Source of the DNA: Sphingobium sp. EM0848
GTDB lineage: Bacteria; Pseudomonadota; Alphaproteobacteria; Sphingomonadales; Sphingomonadaceae
NCBI RefSeq assembly: GCF_013375555.1
Contig: NZ_JABXWB010000001.1
Span: 1,426,001 to 1,490,000, forward strand
Reading direction: 5' to 3'
Length of the DNA stretch: 64,000 nucleotides
The translations under genes were made by a program, and so were the position numbers. This document shows positions 57,916-64,000 of the stretch, piece after piece (position 1 is the stretch's first letter; each line of letters opens with the position of its first letter). The notes beneath the pieces are model-generated. The model saw nothing but the letters and a program-made list of their open reading frames with translations, had not been told where the DNA came from and did not search any database.

Positions 57916-58392
57916 TCAGATGAAATCGATTTTGTCGACCAGGTAGAATTTGTCGCCCGAGGGAACCGACACTTCGACCTCTTCACCGATCTGACGGCCG
58001 ATCAGCGCACGGCCGAGCGGGCTGTTATAGCTGATCATGCCGACCTTGGCGTCCGCCTCGGCCTGACCCACGATCTGATATTTGACCGGCTTGTCGTCTT
58101 CATCGAGCAGGGTCACGGTCGCGCCGAACACCACCTTGTCGCCCGACAGGGTGGTCGGATCGATGATCTGGGCGCGCGACAGCTTGTCTTCCAGATCGGA
58201 GATGGTGGCCTCAACCTGGCCCTGGCGTTCCTTGGCCGCATGATATTCCGCATTTTCCGACAGATCGCCGTGCGCGCGGGCTTCCTCGATGGCGTCCACG
58301 ATCAAGGGCCGCTCAGCCTTCAATTCGCGGAGCTGCGCATTGAGCTTGTCATAGCCCACCTGCAGCATCGGCATCTTCTCGACGGTCGCCAT
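57916..58392 (-). CDS. greA: Transcription elongation factor GreA
   Basis: A 158-residue factor that enters the RNA polymerase secondary channel and stimulates cleavage of backtracked RNA. The coiled coil (about 10-78) carries the tip acids in [11 protein letters not shown]; the C-terminal domain includes [19 protein letters not shown]. Start: ATG 58392 has GAAGGA upstream; the frame to 58455 passes through a hairpin and was trimmed. Downstream of carB by 81 bases. Confidence 0.96.
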   Translation of the reverse strand: MATVEKMPMLQVGYDKLNAQLRELKAERPLIVDAIEEARAHGDLSENAEYHAAKERQGQVEATISDLEDKLSRAQIIDPTTLSGDKVVFGATVTLLDEDDKPVKYQIVGQAEADAKVGMISYNSPLGRALIGRQIGEEVEVSVPSGDKFYLVDKIDFI

Positions 58393-58423
58393 TATTGCAA
58401 ATCCTTCGTCAAAACTTCCCTTT

Positions 58424-58447
58424 GGCGGCTCCGATCTTGGAGCCGCC
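58424..58447. terminator. Hairpin between carB and greA
   Basis: GGCGGCTCC (58424-58432), six-base loop, GGAGCCGCC (58439-58447): a perfect 9-bp stem. On the leftward transcript it is followed by AAAGGGAAGTTTTG, so a partial terminator is plausible. Confidence 0.65.
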
Positions 58448-58473
58448 CGCAGCATGCTTCCTTGTGCAGGGGA

Positions 58474-61809
<3,336 letters not shown>

Positions 61810-61868
61810 TATTCGGCCTCTGGTTTAACGGTGGAAGGCGCTGGCGCGCACAATTTGCAAAATGATTA

Positions 61869-62237
61869 TCAATGCACTTGTCCGGATCGGGCTTCGCAGC
61901 CCCAGCCGTCATATTCGACGCCGCACAGGATTTCGATCTGGAGGCACTTCTTCGTCAGGGCGCGGATCGACTGCTCATCGACCGGCTGCACGCATTCGAG
62001 GAAGAGGAACAGGTCGCCCTCCTCATCTTCCTCGCGGTCCAGTTCGACGAAACCGAATTGGCTGGCGATGGTCAGGACGCGCTCGAAATCCTTCTCGCTG
62101 CCCTTGAAGCTGACGTCGACCGGGCGGGCGATGCGCGCCACGTCACCATTCTGCGCGAGATTGGCGAGGACGGCCTTGTCCGCCTCCCATTCTTGCGCGA
62201 GGCGGGCTTCGTCAACCGGGGGCGGGTTGAGGCTCAC
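61869..62237 (-). CDS. RraB-like (ribonuclease E inhibitor domain) protein between carA and carB
   Basis: A 122-residue acidic protein. Pattern: LAQEWEADKAVLANLAQNGD, ARIARPVDVSFKG and DFERVLTIASQFGF, with a highly acidic stretch REEDEEGD. RraB-type proteins bind the C-terminal half of RNase E and change which RNAs it cuts. The start is GTG 62237, overlapping the carA stop by four bases (GTGA), so translation is coupled to carA. No motif links it to carbamoyl phosphate directly. Confidence 0.78.
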   Translation of the reverse strand: MSLNPPPVDEARLAQEWEADKAVLANLAQNGDVARIARPVDVSFKGSEKDFERVLTIASQFGFVELDREEDEEGDLFLFLECVQPVDEQSIRALTKKCLQIEILCGVEYDGWGCEARSGQVH

Positions 62238-63409
62238 TTAAGCCCCTCGACGAAGCGCTGGAACAGGTAGAAGCTGTCCTGCGGGCCGGGCGAGGCTTCG
62301 GGGTGATACTGGACCGAGAAGGCCTTCTTGTCCGTCAATTCGATGCCGCAGTTGCTACCGTCGAAGAGCGACACATGGGTCGATTTCACATTGGCGGGCA
62401 GCGTGTGGGTATCGACCGCGAAGCCGTGGTTCATCGAGGTGATCTCGACCAGACCGTCGGACAGGCGCTTAACCGGGTGGTTGGCGCCGCGATGGCCCTG
62501 ATGCATCTTGATCGTCTTGGCGCCTGCGGCAATCGCCAGCATCTGGTGGCCAAGGCAGATGCCGAAGATCGGCTTGTCGGCTTCCAGCACCTTCTGGATG
62601 ACTGGCACGGCATATTCGCCGGTCGCAGCCGGATCGCCGGGGCCGTTGGAGAGGAACACGCCGTCGGGCTGCTGCTCCATCACCTGCTCGAAGGTCGCTG
62701 TGGCGGGCAGGACGGTGACGCGTGCGCCTGCCTTCACCAGATTGCGGAAGATATTGTTCTTCGCGCCATAATCGAGCGCGACGACATGTGGGCGTTCGTC
62801 GTTTCCGATTTTTTGGCTGGCCTCATCAAGGCCATAGCCATGGCCAAGCTTCCACACGCCGTCCTTCCAGAGGCGCTCCTCGCCCGATACTTCGATGGCG
62901 AGGTCCATGCCTTCAAGGCCCGGCCAGCTTGCGGCCTTGGCGGCGAGGCCTTCGAGGTCGAACTTGCCTTCGGGATCATGGGCTATCACGACATTAGGCG
63001 CGCCCTTCAGGCGGATCATGCGGGTGAGCGCGCGGGTGTCGACACCGGCAAGGCCGATGCGGCCCTTTTCCTTCATCCACTGGTCGAAGGGTTCGACATT
63101 GCGGAAATTGCTCGGCTCGGTGACGTCCTGACGCACGACACAGCCCAGCGCGTGGGGGGCGTCGGCCTCCACATCGTCGAGGTTCGTGCCGACATTGCCG
63201 ATATGCGGGAAGGTGAAATTAATGATCTGACCGGCATAGGAGGGATCGGTCATGATCTCCTGATAGCCGGTGATAGAGGTGTTGAAGCACAACTCGCCCA
63301 CCGCGTCACCGACAGCGCCGAAGCCGCGGCCGAAGACCGCGGAGCCATCGGCAAAAACCAATACCCCTGTCGCTCCTTTAGGCACAATGAGGGTCTTGGC
63401 GTCAGCCAT
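62234..63409 (-). CDS. carA: Carbamoyl phosphate synthetase, small (glutaminase) subunit
   Basis: A 391-residue subunit supplying ammonia from glutamine to CarB. The class I amidotransferase domain has catalytic Cys in FGICLGHQML and His/Glu near SVQYHPEASPG. The N-terminal CPSase_sm domain includes NTSITGYQEIMTDPSYAGQ. Start: ATG 63409 with AAGGACC upstream; the frame to 63472 was trimmed. Leads the leftward car operon. Confidence 0.97.
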   Translation of the reverse strand: MADAKTLIVPKGATGVLVFADGSAVFGRGFGAVGDAVGELCFNTSITGYQEIMTDPSYAGQIINFTFPHIGNVGTNLDDVEADAPHALGCVVRQDVTEPSNFRNVEPFDQWMKEKGRIGLAGVDTRALTRMIRLKGAPNVVIAHDPEGKFDLEGLAAKAASWPGLEGMDLAIEVSGEERLWKDGVWKLGHGYGLDEASQKIGNDERPHVVALDYGAKNNIFRNLVKAGARVTVLPATATFEQVMEQQPDGVFLSNGPGDPAATGEYAVPVIQKVLEADKPIFGICLGHQMLAIAAGAKTIKMHQGHRGANHPVKRLSDGLVEITSMNHGFAVDTHTLPANVKSTHVSLFDGSNCGIELTDKKAFSVQYHPEASPGPQDSFYLFQRFVEGLK

Positions 63410-63469
63410 GGTCTTTAGGTCCTTTATGCTTTTTGCGGGAACCCGTCTGGAGCGGGTTAAACGGCCGGT

Positions 63470-63498
63470 CACCTATGCGGGTGAGGCCCTGCGGTCAA
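63470..63498 (-). promoter_or_regulatory. Probable carA promoter
   Basis: Minus strand: TTGACC (63498-63493), 17-base spacer, TAGGTG (63475-63470). It lies about 60 bases before the carA start. Another perfect TATAAT occurs on the minus strand at 63528-63523 but lacks a good -35. Confidence 0.5.
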
Positions 63499-63562
63499 CT
63501 CCTGTTAAAAATCTCTTTTGGCATTATATCTGATCCTTTCCCGAGAAACAGGATTCATTCGC

Positions 63563-64000
63563 ATGATTCGCGAGACCATCAAAAGTGCCCAGGTCGAAGC
63601 CATGAAGGCCGGGGAAAAGGATCGGCTGGCCGCCGTGCGCCTGATCCTGGCCAAGCTGAAAGACCGCGATATCGAACTGCGTACGGCTTCCAATGTGCCG
63701 GATGACGATACGGTCGTGGTTGAGGTTCTCCAGAAGATGGTGAAGCAGCGCCGCGAATCCATAGAAATGTTCAAGAATGGCGGGCGCGACGAACTGGCCG
63801 CGAAGGAACAGGTTGAGCTGGACGTGATCGACAGCTTCCTGCCGCAACAGCTCAGCGAGGATGAAACCAAGGCCGCGATCGAGGGAATCAAGGCCGAAGT
63901 CGGCGCCGCCAGCGTCAAGGATATGGGCAAGGTCATGGCTGTGCTGAAGGAACGCCACGGATCGGTGATCGACATGAGCAAGGCCAGCGGGCTGGTGAAG
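63563..64000 (+). CDS. GatB/YqeY domain protein, 3' end off the window
   Basis: About 146 codons visible. Pattern MIRETIKSAQVEAMKAGEKD, VRLILAKLKDRDIELRT, LQKMVKQRRESIEMFKNGGR and IDSFLPQQLSEDE, the GatB/YqeY family. Its C-terminal end may bind tRNA. AGGA precedes the ATG. In many alphaproteobacteria the next genes are dnaG and rpoD; they cannot be seen here. Divergent from carA with a 153-base gap. Confidence 0.93.
   Translation, partial: MIRETIKSAQVEAMKAGEKDRLAAVRLILAKLKDRDIELRTASNVPDDDTVVVEVLQKMVKQRRESIEMFKNGGRDELAAKEQVELDVIDSFLPQQLSEDETKAAIEGIKAEVGAASVKDMGKVMAVLKERHGSVIDMSKASGLVK

Overview
The window is a GC-rich chromosomal segment with alphaproteobacterial gene content and order: carA-carB-greA, eno-ftsB-pdhA-pdhB with a lipoyl-fused E1 beta, gatCAB, glgPBCAX, and a FecI/FecR/TonB receptor set. 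DUF4170, DUF3089 and large passenger-type autotransporters together suggest a member of the Sphingomonadaceae (Sphingobium or Sphingomonas-like). That assignment is an inference from gene content, because no rRNA is present. No tRNA, rRNA, CRISPR array, insertion sequence or prophage was recognised. No stretch longer than 300 bases lacks a gene.

Layout. 1-4004: a PQQ alcohol dehydrogenase (cut by the left edge) faces an operon of a crotonase-fold enzyme, a DUF35 Zn-ribbon/OB protein and a thiolase-fold protein lacking the catalytic cysteine. A perfect palindrome lies between the two transcripts. 3972-13261: the leftward glycogen operon glgP-B-C-A-X, followed by a serine beta-lactamase-like hydrolase. 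14703-21918: FecI sigma, FecR anti-sigma, STN-type TonB receptor and a large autotransporter. 22081-24608: three exported proteins of partly unknown role around an M48-TPR protease. 24738-28250: gatC-gatA-(small ORF)-gatB. 28298-34088: DUF3089 protein, ruvX, a MerR regulator facing a glutaredoxin-MauE fusion across a mer-type operator, an L,D-transpeptidase, a small lipoprotein and serB.

34087-41623: miaA, then branched-chain amino-acid synthesis (ilvB, an unknown gene, ilvN, ilvC), yceI, and leuA preceded by a leucine-rich leader peptide and a strongly structured leader RNA. 41661-47099: M20 peptidase, dicarboxylate-type symporter, trmFO, EF-hand protein and squalene/phytoene-synthase-like protein. 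47234-50444: three TadE/TadG-type proteins. 50494-54707: pdhB, pdhA, ftsB and eno (leftward). 54938-57234: a cluster of small Ala/Lys-rich membrane-anchored proteins and DUF4170. 57251-63409: rhomboid, greA, carB, rraB-like and carA (leftward). 63563-end: a GatB/YqeY-domain protein cut by the right edge.

Most of the segment is core metabolism. The points most worth a second look are the leuA leader, the mer-like operator serving a single Grx-MauE gene with a MerR lacking one mercury ligand, and the DUF35/Cys-less thiolase pair, which looks like a retro-aldolase. The rraB-like gene inside the car operon, the unknown gene inside the ilv operon, and the overlapping serB/miaA start codons also deserve attention.
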